The notes under the pieces were generated by a model that made no database searches, had not been told where the DNA came from, and was given only the letters and a program-made list of their open reading frames with translations. From positions 124,001 to 188,000 of the forward strand of contig NZ_JOID01000015.1 in NCBI RefSeq assembly GCF_000719865.1: DNA of 64,000 nucleotides, given 5' to 3'. Position 1 is the stretch's first letter. The number at the start of each line of letters is the position of its first letter. The stretch comes from Streptomyces albus subsp. albus. GTDB taxonomy: Bacteria; Actinomycetota; Actinomycetes; Streptomycetales; Streptomycetaceae. Made by a program: the position numbers and the translations under genes. Of the stretch, positions 18,271 to 28,074 are shown piece by piece.

Positions 18271-18530
18271 CTGCGGCTCCCGAGGCGGCCGGCCGCGATG
18301 TCGGCACGCCACTGCTGAGCCCGGCGCACGTCGTCCTCGGTGAGATCCGGGCAGAGGTTCGCGCGGATGTAGGCCAGGCCCCGCGCGGTGCGTTCGGCGC
18401 GCTCCGCCTCGGTGGGCGTCTCCGTGGCCATCCGCTCCACCAGGCTGCGCACACTGGTGCCGCGCTCCTCGGCCAGTATGCGCAGGCGGTCGCGGACGTC
18501 ATCGGTGATTTTGATGGTGGTGTCGGCCAT
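18267..18530 (-). CDS. Antitoxin of the PIN-type pair (ribbon-helix-helix)
   Basis: 87 aa. The N-terminal DTTIKITDDVRDRLRILAEE forms the strand and first helix of a ribbon-helix-helix DNA-binding fold, and the charged, Arg/Trp-containing C-terminus is the expected toxin-binding tail. ATG at 18530. First gene of the pair; such antitoxins usually repress their own operon together with the toxin. The 181-bp gap up to cluster 2 is shared by the divergent promoters. Confidence 0.75.
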   Translation of the reverse strand: MADTTIKITDDVRDRLRILAEERGTSVRSLVERMATETPTEAERAERTARGLAYIRANLCPDLTEDDVRRAQQWRADIAAGRLGSRR

Positions 18531-18711
18531 ACGGCGAGAATACCGTTGAATACCGGCCGGGTGCGCCCAGGGCTCCGCGCGGACGCGCGCTCCTGCGGGC
18601 GGGTGACTCCCCGCCCGCCGCCCGCGCGGATGGCGCAGGCCGGGATGCGGGGGCGGGCGAAGCGGGCTCGGATGGGACCGGGCGTCCGTTCCCCGACCGA
18701 GGAGGCACCTC

Positions 18712-20343
18712 ATGCGCCGATCCCTGCACGCCAGATGGGCCGCCTGCGCGATCGCCGCCGCACTGGCCGCGACGGCCTGCGGCGGGGACGACAACGGCGG
18801 AAGCGGGGGAGGGGACGGGACCGGCGTCCTCAGCTCCTCCTGGGGCGACCCGCAGAACCCGCTGGAGCCGGCGAACACCAACGAGGTCCAGGGCGGCAAG
18901 GTCCTCGACATGATCTTCCGCGGGCTCAAGCGGTACGACCCGGAGACCGGCGAGGCCAAGGACATGCTCGCCGAGTCCATCACCACCGACGACTCGCAGA
19001 CCTTCACCGTCAAGGTCAAGGACGGCTGGACGTTCAGCAACGGCGAGAAGGTCACCGCCAAGTCGTTCGTGGACGCCTGGAACTACGGCGCCAACGTCGA
19101 CAACGCCCAGAAGAACGCCTACTTCTTCGAGTACATCGAGGGGTACGACGAGGTGCACCCGGAGGAGGGTGAGCCGACGGCGAAGACCCTCTCCGGGCTG
19201 AAGGTGAAGGACGACCGGACCTTCACCGTCAAGCTCAGCCAGAAGTTCTCCACCTGGCCCGACACCCTCGGCTACAACGCCTTCGCCCCGCTGCCCCGGG
19301 CCTTCTTCGACGACCACGACGCCTGGGTGAAGAAGCCCGTCGGCAACGGCCCCTACCAGGTCGAGTCCTACACCAAGGGCTCCGTGATGAAGCTGCGGAA
19401 GTGGGACAAGTACCCGGGGGACGACAAGGCGCAGAACGGCGGCGTCGACCTCAAGGTCTACACCGACAACAACGCCGCCTACACCGACCTCCTCGCCGGC
19501 AACCTCGACCTCGCCGACGACATCCCCGCCGCCCAGCTCAAGAACGTCGAGAACGACCTCGGCGACCGCTACATCAACCAGCCGGCCGGCATCATCCAGA
19601 CCCTCGCCTTCCCCTTCTACGACGACGCCTGGGGCGAGGGGAAGGAGCAGCTGCGCAAGGGCATCTCCCGGGCCATCAACCGCGAGCAGATCACCGAGCA
19701 GATCTTCAGCGGCACCCGCACCCCCGCCACCGACTGGACCTCCCCCGTGCTCGGTGAGGACGGCGGCTACGAGAAGGGCCTGTGCGGCGAGGCCTGCGAG
19801 TACGACCCGGCGGAGGCCAAGAAGATGATCGAGGAGGCCGGCGGCCTCCCCGGCGGGAAGATCACCCTCAGCTCCAATGTCGACACCGGCTCCCACCGCG
19901 AGTGGCTCGACGCCGTCTGCAACAGCATCAACAACGCCGTCGGCCGGGACAGCGCCTGCACCGTCAACCCGGTCGGCACCTTCGCGGACTACCGCAACCA
20001 GATCGGCGACCAGCGGATGAAGGGCCCCTTCCGGGCCGGCTGGCAGATGGACTACCCGCTGATCCAGAACTTCCTCCAGCCGCTCTACTACACCAACGCC
20101 TCCTCCAACGACGGCAAGTGGAGCAACAAGGAGTTCGACAAGCTCGTCGACGAGGCCAACGCCGAGAGCGACACCGGGAAGGCCGTGGAGACGTTCCAGG
20201 AGGCCGAGAAGGTGCTCGCCGAGGAGATGCCCGCCATCCCGCTCTGGTACCAGAACGGCAGCGCCGGCTACTCCGACAAGCTCACCAACGTGAAGCTCAA
20301 CCCCTTCAGCGTCCCCGTCTACGACCAGATCAAGGTCGCCTGA
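18712..20343 (+). CDS. Oligopeptide ABC transporter substrate-binding lipoprotein (cluster 2)
   Basis: 543-aa family-5 solute-binding protein. Signal peptide with lipobox ATAC (about residues 20-23), Gly/Asp/Ser linker, then the typical SBP body (VKDGWTFSNGEKVTA, PVGNGPYQVES, MPAIPLWYQNG). It has a GAGGAGG ribosome site. Same operon order as cluster 1 and homologous throughout, so the two operons derive from one duplication. Divergence in the binding protein suggests different peptide preferences. Confidence 0.92.
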   Translation: MRRSLHARWAACAIAAALAATACGGDDNGGSGGGDGTGVLSSSWGDPQNPLEPANTNEVQGGKVLDMIFRGLKRYDPETGEAKDMLAESITTDDSQTFTVKVKDGWTFSNGEKVTAKSFVDAWNYGANVDNAQKNAYFFEYIEGYDEVHPEEGEPTAKTLSGLKVKDDRTFTVKLSQKFSTWPDTLGYNAFAPLPRAFFDDHDAWVKKPVGNGPYQVESYTKGSVMKLRKWDKYPGDDKAQNGGVDLKVYTDNNAAYTDLLAGNLDLADDIPAAQLKNVENDLGDRYINQPAGIIQTLAFPFYDDAWGEGKEQLRKGISRAINREQITEQIFSGTRTPATDWTSPVLGEDGGYEKGLCGEACEYDPAEAKKMIEEAGGLPGGKITLSSNVDTGSHREWLDAVCNSINNAVGRDSACTVNPVGTFADYRNQIGDQRMKGPFRAGWQMDYPLIQNFLQPLYYTNASSNDGKWSNKEFDKLVDEANAESDTGKAVETFQEAEKVLAEEMPAIPLWYQNGSAGYSDKLTNVKLNPFSVPVYDQIKVA

Positions 20344-20418
20344 CGAGCCCGGCGAGCCCGGCAGGCCCCACGAGCCCGGCAGCCCTCACGAGCCCGGCGC
20401 GCCCGACGGCCCGTACCG

Positions 20419-20446
20419 CCCGTACCGGAGAACCACGCGGTACGGG
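20419..20446 (+). terminator. Intra-operon hairpin between binding protein and permease (cluster 2)
   Basis: 9-bp stem (20419-20427 with 20438-20446) and a 10-nt loop, at the same operon position as the hairpin at 13831-13859 but unrelated in sequence. The spacer before it holds short AGCCCGGC repeats. Confidence 0.6.
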
Positions 20447-20484
20447 CGCGGGCGGCGGCGCACCACGACCCCCGGAGCACCCCC

Positions 20485-21408
20485 ATGGGACGCTATGTGA
20501 TCCGGCGGCTGCTCCAGATGATCCCCGTGTTCATCGGCAGCACCTTCCTGATCTTCGTCATGGTGTACGCGCTCGGCGACCCCGTCGCGGCGCTCTTCGG
20601 CGACCGGGCGCCCGACCCGGCCACCGCCGCCCGCATCCGCAAGGAGCTCTACCTCGACCAGCCGCTGTGGAAGCAGTACCTGCACTACATGGGCCAGATC
20701 TTCCGCGGCGACTTCGGGACGGCCTTCAACGGCCAGCCGGTGCTGGAGCTGATGGCCACCGCCTTCCCGGTGACCCTGCGGCTGACCCTGGTCGCGGTGG
20801 TCATCGAGGTGATCGTCGGCATCGTCCTCGGGGTGGTCAGCGGGCTGCGGCGCGGCCGGGCCGTGGACACCGGCCTGCTCTTCCTCACCCTGATCGTGAT
20901 CTCCGTCCCCACCTTCGTGACCGGCTATCTGCTCCAGTTCCTTTTCGGGGTGAAGTGGGGGCTCGTCCGGCCCTCCGTCTCCACCGACGCGACCTTCGAG
21001 GAGCTGCTGCTGCCGGGCGTGGTGCTCGCCCTGGTCTCGCTGGCCTACGTCACCCGGCTCACCCGCACCTCGATCGCGGAGAACGTCCGCGGCGACTACG
21101 TCCGCACCGCGATCGCCAAGGGCCTGCCGCGCCGCCGCGTCATCGTCCGGCACCTGCTGCGCAACTCGCTGATCCCCGTGGTCACCTTCATCGGCACCGA
21201 CATCGGCGCCCTCATGGGCGGGGCCATCGTCACCGAGCGGATCTTCAACATCCACGGCGTCGGCTTCCAGCTCTACCAGGGCATCCTGCGCAACAACTCG
21301 CCCACGGTCGTCGGCTTCGTCACCATCCTGGTCATCGTCTTCCTGCTGGCGAACCTCGTCGTCGACCTGCTGTACGCCGTACTCGACCCGAGGATCCGCT
21401 ATGCCTGA
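20485..21408 (+). CDS. Oligopeptide ABC transporter permease, OppB/DppB type (cluster 2)
   Basis: 307 aa, about six transmembrane helices, starting [20 protein letters not shown]. The EAA-type loop [17 protein letters not shown] is nearly identical to that in cluster 1, consistent with interchangeable ATPase partners. It overlaps the next gene by 8 bp (ATGCCTGA). Confidence 0.92.
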   Translation: MGRYVIRRLLQMIPVFIGSTFLIFVMVYALGDPVAALFGDRAPDPATAARIRKELYLDQPLWKQYLHYMGQIFRGDFGTAFNGQPVLELMATAFPVTLRLTLVAVVIEVIVGIVLGVVSGLRRGRAVDTGLLFLTLIVISVPTFVTGYLLQFLFGVKWGLVRPSVSTDATFEELLLPGVVLALVSLAYVTRLTRTSIAENVRGDYVRTAIAKGLPRRRVIVRHLLRNSLIPVVTFIGTDIGALMGGAIVTERIFNIHGVGFQLYQGILRNNSPTVVGFVTILVIVFLLANLVVDLLYAVLDPRIRYA

Positions 21409-22378
21409 CGGCAACGACCCCGACCGGGCCATCGCCCCCACCGGAGCCGGCGGTTCGGCCGATCTCGCCATGGGCGAGGCCGAGACGCTGGAGCGCCCTC
21501 CCCGGCGCGGGCCCGACGGCACGGACACCGGAAAGCCGCGCAGCCTCTGGTCCGACGCCTGGCGGGAGCTGCGCCGCAACCCCGTCTTCATCGTCTCCGC
21601 GCTGCTGATCCTCTTCCTCGTGGTGATCTCCATCTGGCCGCAGCTGATCGTCTCCACCAACCCGCTCTCCTGCGACCTCTCCAAGTCCCAGCAGGGCCGC
21701 GCCCCCGGCCACCCCTTCGGCTACGACACCCAGGGCTGCGACGTCTACGCCCGCACCGTGCACGGGGCCCGCGCCTCCGTCACCGTCGGTGTCTGCGCCA
21801 CCCTGGGCGTGGCGCTGCTCGGCGGGCTCATCGGCGGGCTGGCCGGCTTCTTCGGCGGCTGGGCCGACGCGGTGCTCTCCCGGGCCGCCGACATCTTCTT
21901 CGGCATCCCGGTGATCCTCGGCGGGCTGGTCTTCCTCTCCGTGGTCACCAGTACGACGGTGTGGCCGGTGGTGGGCTTCATCGTGCTGCTGGGCTGGCCG
22001 CAGATCGCCCGTATCGCCCGCGGCGCGGTGATCACCGCCAAGGAGAACGACTACGTCCAGGCCGCCCGGGCGCTCGGCGCGAGCAACCGCCGGATGCTGC
22101 TGCGGCACGTGGCGCCCAACGCCGTCGCCCCGGTGATCGTGGTGGCCACCATCGCGCTCGGCACCTACATCGCGCTGGAGGCCACCCTGTCGTTCCTCGG
22201 GGTCGGGCTGCGCCCGCCGACCGTCTCCTGGGGCATCGACATCTCCAACGCCGCCTCCCAGATCCGCAACGCCCCGCACATGCTGCTCTGGCCGGCCGGC
22301 GCCCTGAGCATCACGGTGCTGGCGTTCATCATGCTGGGCGACGCGGTGCGCGACGCCCTCGACCCCAAGCTGCGCTGA
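21401..22378 (+). CDS. Oligopeptide ABC transporter permease, OppC/DppC type (cluster 2)
   Basis: 325 aa; a soluble N-tail with the [19 protein letters not shown] segment shared with cluster 1, then the permease domain with [14 protein letters not shown] and EAA loop [19 protein letters not shown] Cys-containing periplasmic loop ([10 protein letters not shown]…GCDVY) differs from cluster 1. Translationally coupled to the upstream permease and 12 bp from the ATPase gene. Confidence 0.92.
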   Translation: MPDGNDPDRAIAPTGAGGSADLAMGEAETLERPPRRGPDGTDTGKPRSLWSDAWRELRRNPVFIVSALLILFLVVISIWPQLIVSTNPLSCDLSKSQQGRAPGHPFGYDTQGCDVYARTVHGARASVTVGVCATLGVALLGGLIGGLAGFFGGWADAVLSRAADIFFGIPVILGGLVFLSVVTSTTVWPVVGFIVLLGWPQIARIARGAVITAKENDYVQAARALGASNRRMLLRHVAPNAVAPVIVVATIALGTYIALEATLSFLGVGLRPPTVSWGIDISNAASQIRNAPHMLLWPAGALSITVLAFIMLGDAVRDALDPKLR

Positions 22379-22390
22379 GGAGCCGCCACC

Positions 22391-23218
22391 ATGCCCGCGA
22401 CCGCGACGCCGACCGCAGACGGAGAGCAGCCCGCACCGGGACGGGGCGGCGTGCCGGACGGCGAGGGCCCGCTGCTGGACGTCCGCGATCTGCGGGTGGA
22501 GTTCCGCACCCGCGACGGCGTCGTCCAGGCCGTCAACGGCGTGACCTACGACGTGGACGCGGGGGAGACCCTCGCCGTGCTCGGCGAGTCCGGCTCGGGC
22601 AAGTCGGTGACCGCGCAGGCCGTCATGGGCATCCTGGACTCCCCGCCGGGGCGGATCACCGGCGGGGAGATCCTCTTCCGCGGCCGGGACCTGCTGCGGG
22701 CGGGCCGCGAGGAGCGCCGCGCGATCCGCGGCGCGCAGATGGCGATGATCTTCCAGGACGCGCTGTCCTCGCTCAACCCCGTGCTCTCGGTGGGCTATCA
22801 GCTCGGCGAGATGTTCCAGGTGCACCGGGGCGATTCGCGGAAAGCGGCCCGCGCGAAGGCCGTCGAGCTGATGGACCGGGTCCGCATCCCGGCGGCCAAG
22901 CAGCGGGTGAACGACTATCCGCACCAGTTCTCCGGCGGTATGCGGCAGCGCATCATGATCGCGATGGCGCTGGCCCTGGAGCCGGACCTGATCCGCAAGG
23001 GGAAGCGGCTCTACGCCGTCAAGGGCCTGCCCCCCAACCTCACCCGGATCCCGCGCGGTTGCGAGTTCCATCCACGCTGCCCCCGGGCGCAGGCGGTCTG
23101 CGTCACCGACCGGCCGCCCCTCTACACCGTCGCCGAGAACGACGGCACCCCGCTGCCCGGCCGCGCCAGCGCCTGCCACTTCTGGAAGGACGAACTCAAC
23201 GATGCACCAGCACATTGA
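22391..23218 (+). CDS. Oligopeptide ABC transporter ATPase, OppD type, with in-frame loss of Walker B region (cluster 2)
   Basis: As assembled it reads through as 275 aa, roughly 90 short of the family. Walker A (GESGSGKS), Q-loop ([13 protein letters not shown]) and signature (FSGGMRQR) are intact, but ALEPDLI runs directly into [15 protein letters not shown], so Walker B, D-loop and H-loop are missing. A protein like this cannot hydrolyse ATP. The junction (about 22994) sits at the end of the 100-bp block shared with cluster 1, so the true genome probably carries a full-length gene. Overlaps the next ATPase gene by 17 bp. Confidence 0.85.
   Translation: MPATATPTADGEQPAPGRGGVPDGEGPLLDVRDLRVEFRTRDGVVQAVNGVTYDVDAGETLAVLGESGSGKSVTAQAVMGILDSPPGRITGGEILFRGRDLLRAGREERRAIRGAQMAMIFQDALSSLNPVLSVGYQLGEMFQVHRGDSRKAARAKAVELMDRVRIPAAKQRVNDYPHQFSGGMRQRIMIAMALALEPDLIRKGKRLYAVKGLPPNLTRIPRGCEFHPRCPRAQAVCVTDRPPLYTVAENDGTPLPGRASACHFWKDELNDAPAH
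22895..22994 (+). repeat. 100-bp block identical to cluster 1 OppD gene
   Basis: Copy of 16284-16383. The flanking bases on both sides differ between copies, so identity is exactly 100 bp. Confidence 0.95.
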
Positions 23219-24171
23219 GGTGGAGCCGCCGCGCGAGCCGGAGCCGCAGCAGTCGCCCCGGCCGCCGCGGCCCGAGCCGATCCTCGAAGTGCGCGATCTG
23301 CAGAAGCTGTACCCGCTGACCCGCGGCGTCGTGTTCCGCCGGCAGACCGGCGCGGTCCGGGCCGTGGACACCGTCTCCTTCGACCTCGCGCGCGGCGAGA
23401 CGCTGGGCATCGTCGGCGAGTCCGGCTGCGGCAAGTCGACGGTGGCGAAGCTGCTGGTCCATCTGGAGCGGCCGACCTCCGGCACCATCCGCTACAAGGG
23501 CGAGGACGTCACCAAGCTGTCCGGGCGCGCGCTGAAGGCCGTCCGCCGCAACATCCAGATGGTGTTCCAGGACCCGTACACCTCGCTCAACCCGCGGATG
23601 ACGGTCGGAGCCGGTCTCGGCCCTGGACGTCTCCGTCCAGGCGCAGGTGATCAACCTGATGGAGAAGCTCCAGGACGAGTTCGACCTCTCCTACATCTTC
23701 ATCGCGCACGACCTGTCGGTGGTGCGGCACATCTCCGACCGGGTCGGCGTGATGTACCTCGGACGGTTCGCCGAGACCGGCACCGATGAGGAGATCTACG
23801 AGCACCCCACCCACCCGTACACCCAGGCGCTGCTCTCCGCCGTCCCCGTCCCCGACCCGGCGGCGCGCGAGCAGCGCGAGCGCATCCTGCTCTACGGGGA
23901 CGTGCCCTCCCCGGCCGACCCCCCGTCGGGCTGCCGCTTCCGCACCCGCTGCTGGAAGGCACAGGAGAAATGCGCCCGGGAGGTGCCGGCGCTCGCCGTG
24001 CCGGCGGAGTTCCGCGACCGGGCCGGGCCCGCCGCCCACCCCTCGGCCTGCCACTTCGCGGAAACCCTGCCGCTGGCCCGGCCGGCGCCGCAGCACGTAC
24101 GGCAGGGCGGGCCCAGCGACCCGCACGGCTCGGGGGAGACCCCGGAACCGGGCGGCCGGCGCGACGGGTGA
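23202..24171 (+). pseudogene. Oligopeptide ABC transporter ATPase, OppF type, internally deleted and frameshifted as assembled (cluster 2)
   Basis: ATG 23202. Pro/Glu-rich start, [13 protein letters not shown], Walker [10 protein letters not shown]-loop [16 protein letters not shown]; then at about 23607 it jumps frame to [20 protein letters not shown] (D-loop onwards) and on through the H-loop FIAHDL to the oligo_HPY tail, stop at 24171. About 67 residues with the signature and the Walker B aspartate are missing relative to the intact paralogue at 24394-25647. The break matches the end of the 99-bp block shared with cluster 1. Confidence 0.85.
23509..23607 (+). repeat. 99-bp block identical to cluster 1 OppF gene
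   Basis: Copy of 16968-17066; ends at the deletion junction. Confidence 0.95.
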
Positions 24172-24393
24172 CGCGGGCGGGGCCGGCCCGGCGGTCCCGG
24201 GCCGCCCCGGGACCCGTGGCCCCCGGGGCCGACCCGGCCGGGCCGCTGCGGTCCGGGACCCGCCGTGGCCGGGTCGGGCCCCGGACCTCCTGGCCTCTGC
24301 CCACGGTTCCGGCCGGGCCGGGCGGACCACGGGCCGGCCCGCTGCGGCGCCCGCGTCCGCCGGCCCCCGCCGCCACGGTTCCGGCCGGGCGGG
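24172..24393. other. Convergent spacer between clusters 2 and 3
   Basis: 222 bp, extremely GC-rich, with many GGCCCGG-type dyads able to form overlapping hairpins and a 17-bp direct repeat (ccacggttccggccggg near 24303 and 24378). Presumably terminates both operons. Confidence 0.5.
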
Positions 24394-25647
24394 TCAGCTC
24401 TGTTCGCCCGTCCGCGGCTCGCCGGCCCCGCGCTCCTCGATCGCGGCCAGCGCCGGGTCCAGGACGATGTCCTCGGTGCGGGCCGAGGTGGACGGCTCCT
24501 CCGGGAAGTGGCACGCCGTCAGATGACCTTCGCGGTTCCCCTCGATCCGGACCAGCGGCGGCACCTCGGCGGCGCACCGCTTCCGCGCCTTCCAGCAGCG
24601 GGTGCGGAACCGGCAGCCCGAGGGCGGGTCGACCGGGGAGGGCACGTCGCCCGCGAGACGGATGCGCTCGCGGCGCTCCGCCCCGCCGGCCCCGTGCGCC
24701 TCCTCCCCGGCACCGTACGTCCCGATCTCCGGTACGGCCGACAGCAGCGCGTGCGTATAGGGATGCCGGGGCGCCCGGTAGATCGCGTCGCGGTCGCCCA
24801 CCTCCACGATCCTCCCCAGGTACATCACGGCCACCCGCTGCGAGAAGTGCCGCACCACCGCGAGGTCGTGGGCGATGAAGAGGAAGGCGATGCCCAGCTC
24901 CCGCCGGAGGTCCTGGAGCAGATTGACCACCTGCGCCTGGATGGAGACGTCCAGTGCCGAGACCGGCTCGTCGGCGACGATCAGCCTCGGCTCCAGGCCG
25001 AGGGCGCGGGCCACCCCGATGCGCTGCCGCTGCCCGCCGGAGAACTCGTGCGGGAAGCGGTTGTAGTGCTCGGGGTTGAGGCCGACGGTCTCCAGCAGCT
25101 CCCGCACCCGGTGCTCGCGGCCGCCCGGCGGATCGATGCCGTTGATCTCCATCGGGCCGCCGATGATCGTGCCGACGGTCTGCCGGGGGTTGAGCGAGGA
25201 ATACGGGTCCTGGAAGATCATCTGGATCTCGGAGCGGACCGGGGCCAGCTCCCTGCGGCTCGCGTGGGTGATGTCCCGGCCCCGGTAGCGGATCCGGCCG
25301 GCCGTCGGCTCCAGCAGCCGCGTGAGCAGCCGCCCGGTGGTGGACTTGCCGCAGCCGGACTCCCCGACGAGGCCGAAGCTCTCGCCGGCCCGGACGGTCA
25401 GATCGATCCCGTCCACCGCCCGCACGGCCCCGACCTGGCGCCGGAACGGGAAGCCGCCCAGCACGGGAAAGTGCTTGACCAGGCCCTCGGCGACGAGCAG
25501 CGGCTCCCCGGCCGCCGGTTCGCCTCCGGCGGCGCGGACGGAACGGGCCCGGTGCGCCGGGCCGGAGCCGGAAGCCGCCGGGCCGGCGGACTCCCCGGCG
25601 GACTCCCCGGCCGTGCCCGGCGCGGGCGGTGTGCGCTCGTTCGTCAT
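24394..25647 (-). CDS. Oligopeptide ABC transporter ATPase, OppF/BldKE type (cluster 3)
   Basis: 417 aa from ATG 25647, which overlaps the upstream ATPase stop by 4 bp (ATGA); longer upstream starts are unlikely. All catalytic motifs are present: Walker [10 protein letters not shown]-loop [13 protein letters not shown], signature FSGGQRQR, Walker B LIVADE, D-loop SALD, H-loop FIAHDL, then the C-terminal oligo_HPY domain with [14 protein letters not shown]. Last gene of the permease-binding protein-permease-ATPase-ATPase operon. It is a useful intact reference for the broken ATPases of clusters 1 and 2. Confidence 0.92.
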   Translation of the reverse strand: MTNERTPPAPGTAGESAGESAGPAASGSGPAHRARSVRAAGGEPAAGEPLLVAEGLVKHFPVLGGFPFRRQVGAVRAVDGIDLTVRAGESFGLVGESGCGKSTTGRLLTRLLEPTAGRIRYRGRDITHASRRELAPVRSEIQMIFQDPYSSLNPRQTVGTIIGGPMEINGIDPPGGREHRVRELLETVGLNPEHYNRFPHEFSGGQRQRIGVARALGLEPRLIVADEPVSALDVSIQAQVVNLLQDLRRELGIAFLFIAHDLAVVRHFSQRVAVMYLGRIVEVGDRDAIYRAPRHPYTHALLSAVPEIGTYGAGEEAHGAGGAERRERIRLAGDVPSPVDPPSGCRFRTRCWKARKRCAAEVPPLVRIEGNREGHLTACHFPEEPSTSARTEDIVLDPALAAIEERGAGEPRTGEQS

Positions 25648-26855
25648 CGGCCCGTCTCCCCCTGCTCCTGCCGGGGCACCCCGGGCCTCCCGGTCCCCGC
25701 GTCCCCGCTCCGCGATGGCGCGTCCGGTGCGTCCGGCGGGTCCGTCGCGTCCGTCCCGGCGTGCGCCTCCCGCGCCCCGCGCCGCGATGGCATGCCCCCG
25801 TCCGCCCACAGGTCCCGTTTTTGCTCCGGCGTCAAGTGACAGGCGGCGCCCCGCCCTTCGGGCAGCTCCGGCCGCTCGCGGACGCAGCGCCCCGGCCCGC
25901 CCCGCACCTCCGGCGGGAAGGCGCAGCGCGGGTGGAACGGGCAGCCGGAGGGCGGCGCCAGCAGGCTCGGCGGGGTGCCCGGAATGGGGTGCAGCGCCTC
26001 CTCCGGGTCGGACAGGAGGCTCGGCATCGACCGGAGCAGCCCCCAGGTGTACGGGTGCCGCGGCGCGCCCAGCACCTCCGGGACCGAACCGCGCTCCACG
26101 GCCCGCCCGGCGTACATCACCAGGATGTCGTCGGCGGTGTTGGCGACGACGCCCAGATCGTGGGTGATGAGGATGATCGCCGAGCCGAACTCCTGCTGGA
26201 GTTCCCCGAGGAGGTCCAGGATCTGGGCCTGCACGGTGACGTCGAGGGCGGTGGTCGGCTCGTCCGCGATCAGCAGGTCCGGGTCGCAGACCAGCGCCAT
26301 GGCGATCATGGCCCGCTGCCGCATCCCGCCGGAGAACTGGTGCGGGTAGTCACCGGCCCGCAGCCGGGGGCGGGGGATGCCGACCTTCTCCAGCATCTCC
26401 ACCGCCCGCTCCCACGCCTCCCGCTTCGAGGCGCCGGTGTGCTTGCGGTACGGCTCGGCGATCTGCCGGCCGATGGTGTAGTACGGAGAGAGCGCCGTGA
26501 GCGGATCCTGGAAGATCATCGCCATCTTGTTGCCGCGGAGCCGCTCCAGCGTCCGCTCCGGCGCCCCGGTCAGCTCCCGCCCGTCGAGCAGGATCTCCCC
26601 GGTGATGGTGGTGGTGCGCGGGTCGTGCAGGCCCAGGACGGCGAGGTTGGTGACGGACTTGCCCGAACCGGACTCGCCGACGATGCCGAGGGTCCTGCCC
26701 CGCTCCAGGGAGAAGGAGAGCCCGTCCACGGCGCGGACGGTGCCGTCCTCGGTGGCGAAGCGCACGTGCAGGTCGTGTACGGAGAGGAAGGGCCCGGAGC
26801 CGGTGCCCGGCCCGGCGGGGGCGGGCCCGGCCGCTTCCTTGCTGACGGTGGTCAC
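25644..26855 (-). CDS. Oligopeptide ABC transporter ATPase, OppD/BldKD type (cluster 3)
   Basis: 403 aa, GTG start at 26855. Walker [10 protein letters not shown]-loop [13 protein letters not shown], signature FSGGMRQR, Walker B LLIADE, D-loop TALD, H-loop LITHDLGVV, and a C-terminal oligo_HPY domain with [13 protein letters not shown]. The long charged tail after residue 360 is not conserved in the family. Translationally coupled to the following ATPase. Pairs with it as the heterodimeric motor of cluster 3. Confidence 0.92.
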   Translation of the reverse strand: MTTVSKEAAGPAPAGPGTGSGPFLSVHDLHVRFATEDGTVRAVDGLSFSLERGRTLGIVGESGSGKSVTNLAVLGLHDPRTTTITGEILLDGRELTGAPERTLERLRGNKMAMIFQDPLTALSPYYTIGRQIAEPYRKHTGASKREAWERAVEMLEKVGIPRPRLRAGDYPHQFSGGMRQRAMIAMALVCDPDLLIADEPTTALDVTVQAQILDLLGELQQEFGSAIILITHDLGVVANTADDILVMYAGRAVERGSVPEVLGAPRHPYTWGLLRSMPSLLSDPEEALHPIPGTPPSLLAPPSGCPFHPRCAFPPEVRGGPGRCVRERPELPEGRGAACHLTPEQKRDLWADGGMPSRRGAREAHAGTDATDPPDAPDAPSRSGDAGTGRPGVPRQEQGETGR

Positions 26856-26864
26856 AGGGGTCTC

Positions 26865-27842
26865 CTAGGACAGGCGCACACGCGGGTCGATGAGCGCGTA
26901 GGCGGCGTCCACGACGATGTTGAAGAGGATGATCGCCGTCGCGGCGAACAGCATCACGCCCATGAGCATGGGGAGATTGGTGTTGACGACGGACTCCACG
27001 GCGAGCCGGCCGAGGCCGGGCAGGGTGAAGGTGAACTCGGTGATCATCGCGCCGCCGAAGAGGGAGCCCATGTCGACGCCGAAGATGGTGATGATCGGGA
27101 TCAGCGAGCCGCGCCAGGCGTAGCGGAAGAAGACCGTGCGCCGGGCCATGCCCTTGGCGCGGGCGGTCCGGACGTGGTCCTCCTGCAACTGCTCGATCAT
27201 CGTGGAGCGCGCCATACGCGTGTAGTTGGCGGTGAAGATGATCGACAGCACGCACCAGGGCAGGATCAGCCCGGTGAACCAGCCGGCCGGGTCGTCCGTG
27301 AGGTTCACGTACTCGGGCTGGGAGAGCCAGCCGAGCTGGTAGACGAACAGGGCGATCGCCAGCGGGCCGACGAAGTAGATCTGCATCGAACTCAGCACCA
27401 GGGAACCGGAGCTGACGACCTTGTCCACGAGGGTCCCGCGCCGGGCCGCGGCCAGCATCCCGGTGCCCAGGCCGACGGTCAGGAAGACGACGGCGCCGCC
27501 CAGGGCCAGCGAGACGGTGGTCGGGAAGCGGTCGAGGATGGTCTCCCAGACGGGCGTGTTGTCGACGAAGGAGTAGCCCAGGCAGGGCGCGGGGCAGGGG
27601 CCCACCGCGTAGTCGCGGCCGGCGAAGATCCCCGCCATGTACTCCCAGTACTGCACCGGCACGGGCTTGTCGATGCCCATGTTGCGGCGGATGACCTCCA
27701 GCGCGTCCGGGGTGCAGTTCTTGCCGCAGGCGAGCAGGGCCGGGTCGCGCGGGATGCTGTAGAAGAGGAAGAAGGTCAGGGCGCTGATGATCAGCAGGAT
27801 GACGACGGCGCCGAGCGACCGGCGGACCAGGAATCTCAGCAT
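26865..27842 (-). CDS. Oligopeptide ABC transporter permease, OppB/BldKC type (cluster 3)
   Basis: 325 aa, about six membrane helices. The first helix (LGAVVILLIISALTFFLFYS) is followed by a periplasmic loop with paired cysteines (LACGKNC and CPAPC), a feature not seen in the clusters 1 and 2 permeases. The EAA loop is RTARAKGMARRTVFFRY. Nine bases before the ATPase gene. Third gene of the operon. Confidence 0.9.
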   Translation of the reverse strand: MLRFLVRRSLGAVVILLIISALTFFLFYSIPRDPALLACGKNCTPDALEVIRRNMGIDKPVPVQYWEYMAGIFAGRDYAVGPCPAPCLGYSFVDNTPVWETILDRFPTTVSLALGGAVVFLTVGLGTGMLAAARRGTLVDKVVSSGSLVLSSMQIYFVGPLAIALFVYQLGWLSQPEYVNLTDDPAGWFTGLILPWCVLSIIFTANYTRMARSTMIEQLQEDHVRTARAKGMARRTVFFRYAWRGSLIPIITIFGVDMGSLFGGAMITEFTFTLPGLGRLAVESVVNTNLPMLMGVMLFAATAIILFNIVVDAAYALIDPRVRLS

Positions 27843-28074
27843 GCGTGGACAGCTTTCGCGGATGGCCGGGACGGGACGACGGACGCGGTGCCGGCGGCCG
27901 GCGCCCCGGGGCCGGGGGCCGGGGCCGGCGGTGACGGAGCGCCCGGCGAGCGGGTGACGGAGCGGGCGGCGCGGCGGCGCGGTGGCGGTCCCGGTGCGCG
28001 GGGGCGGGGACGGGGGCCGGGTCCGGCCGCCGGCCGCTGCCGCGCCGCACGCGCCTCCCGCGCACCGGGGGACG

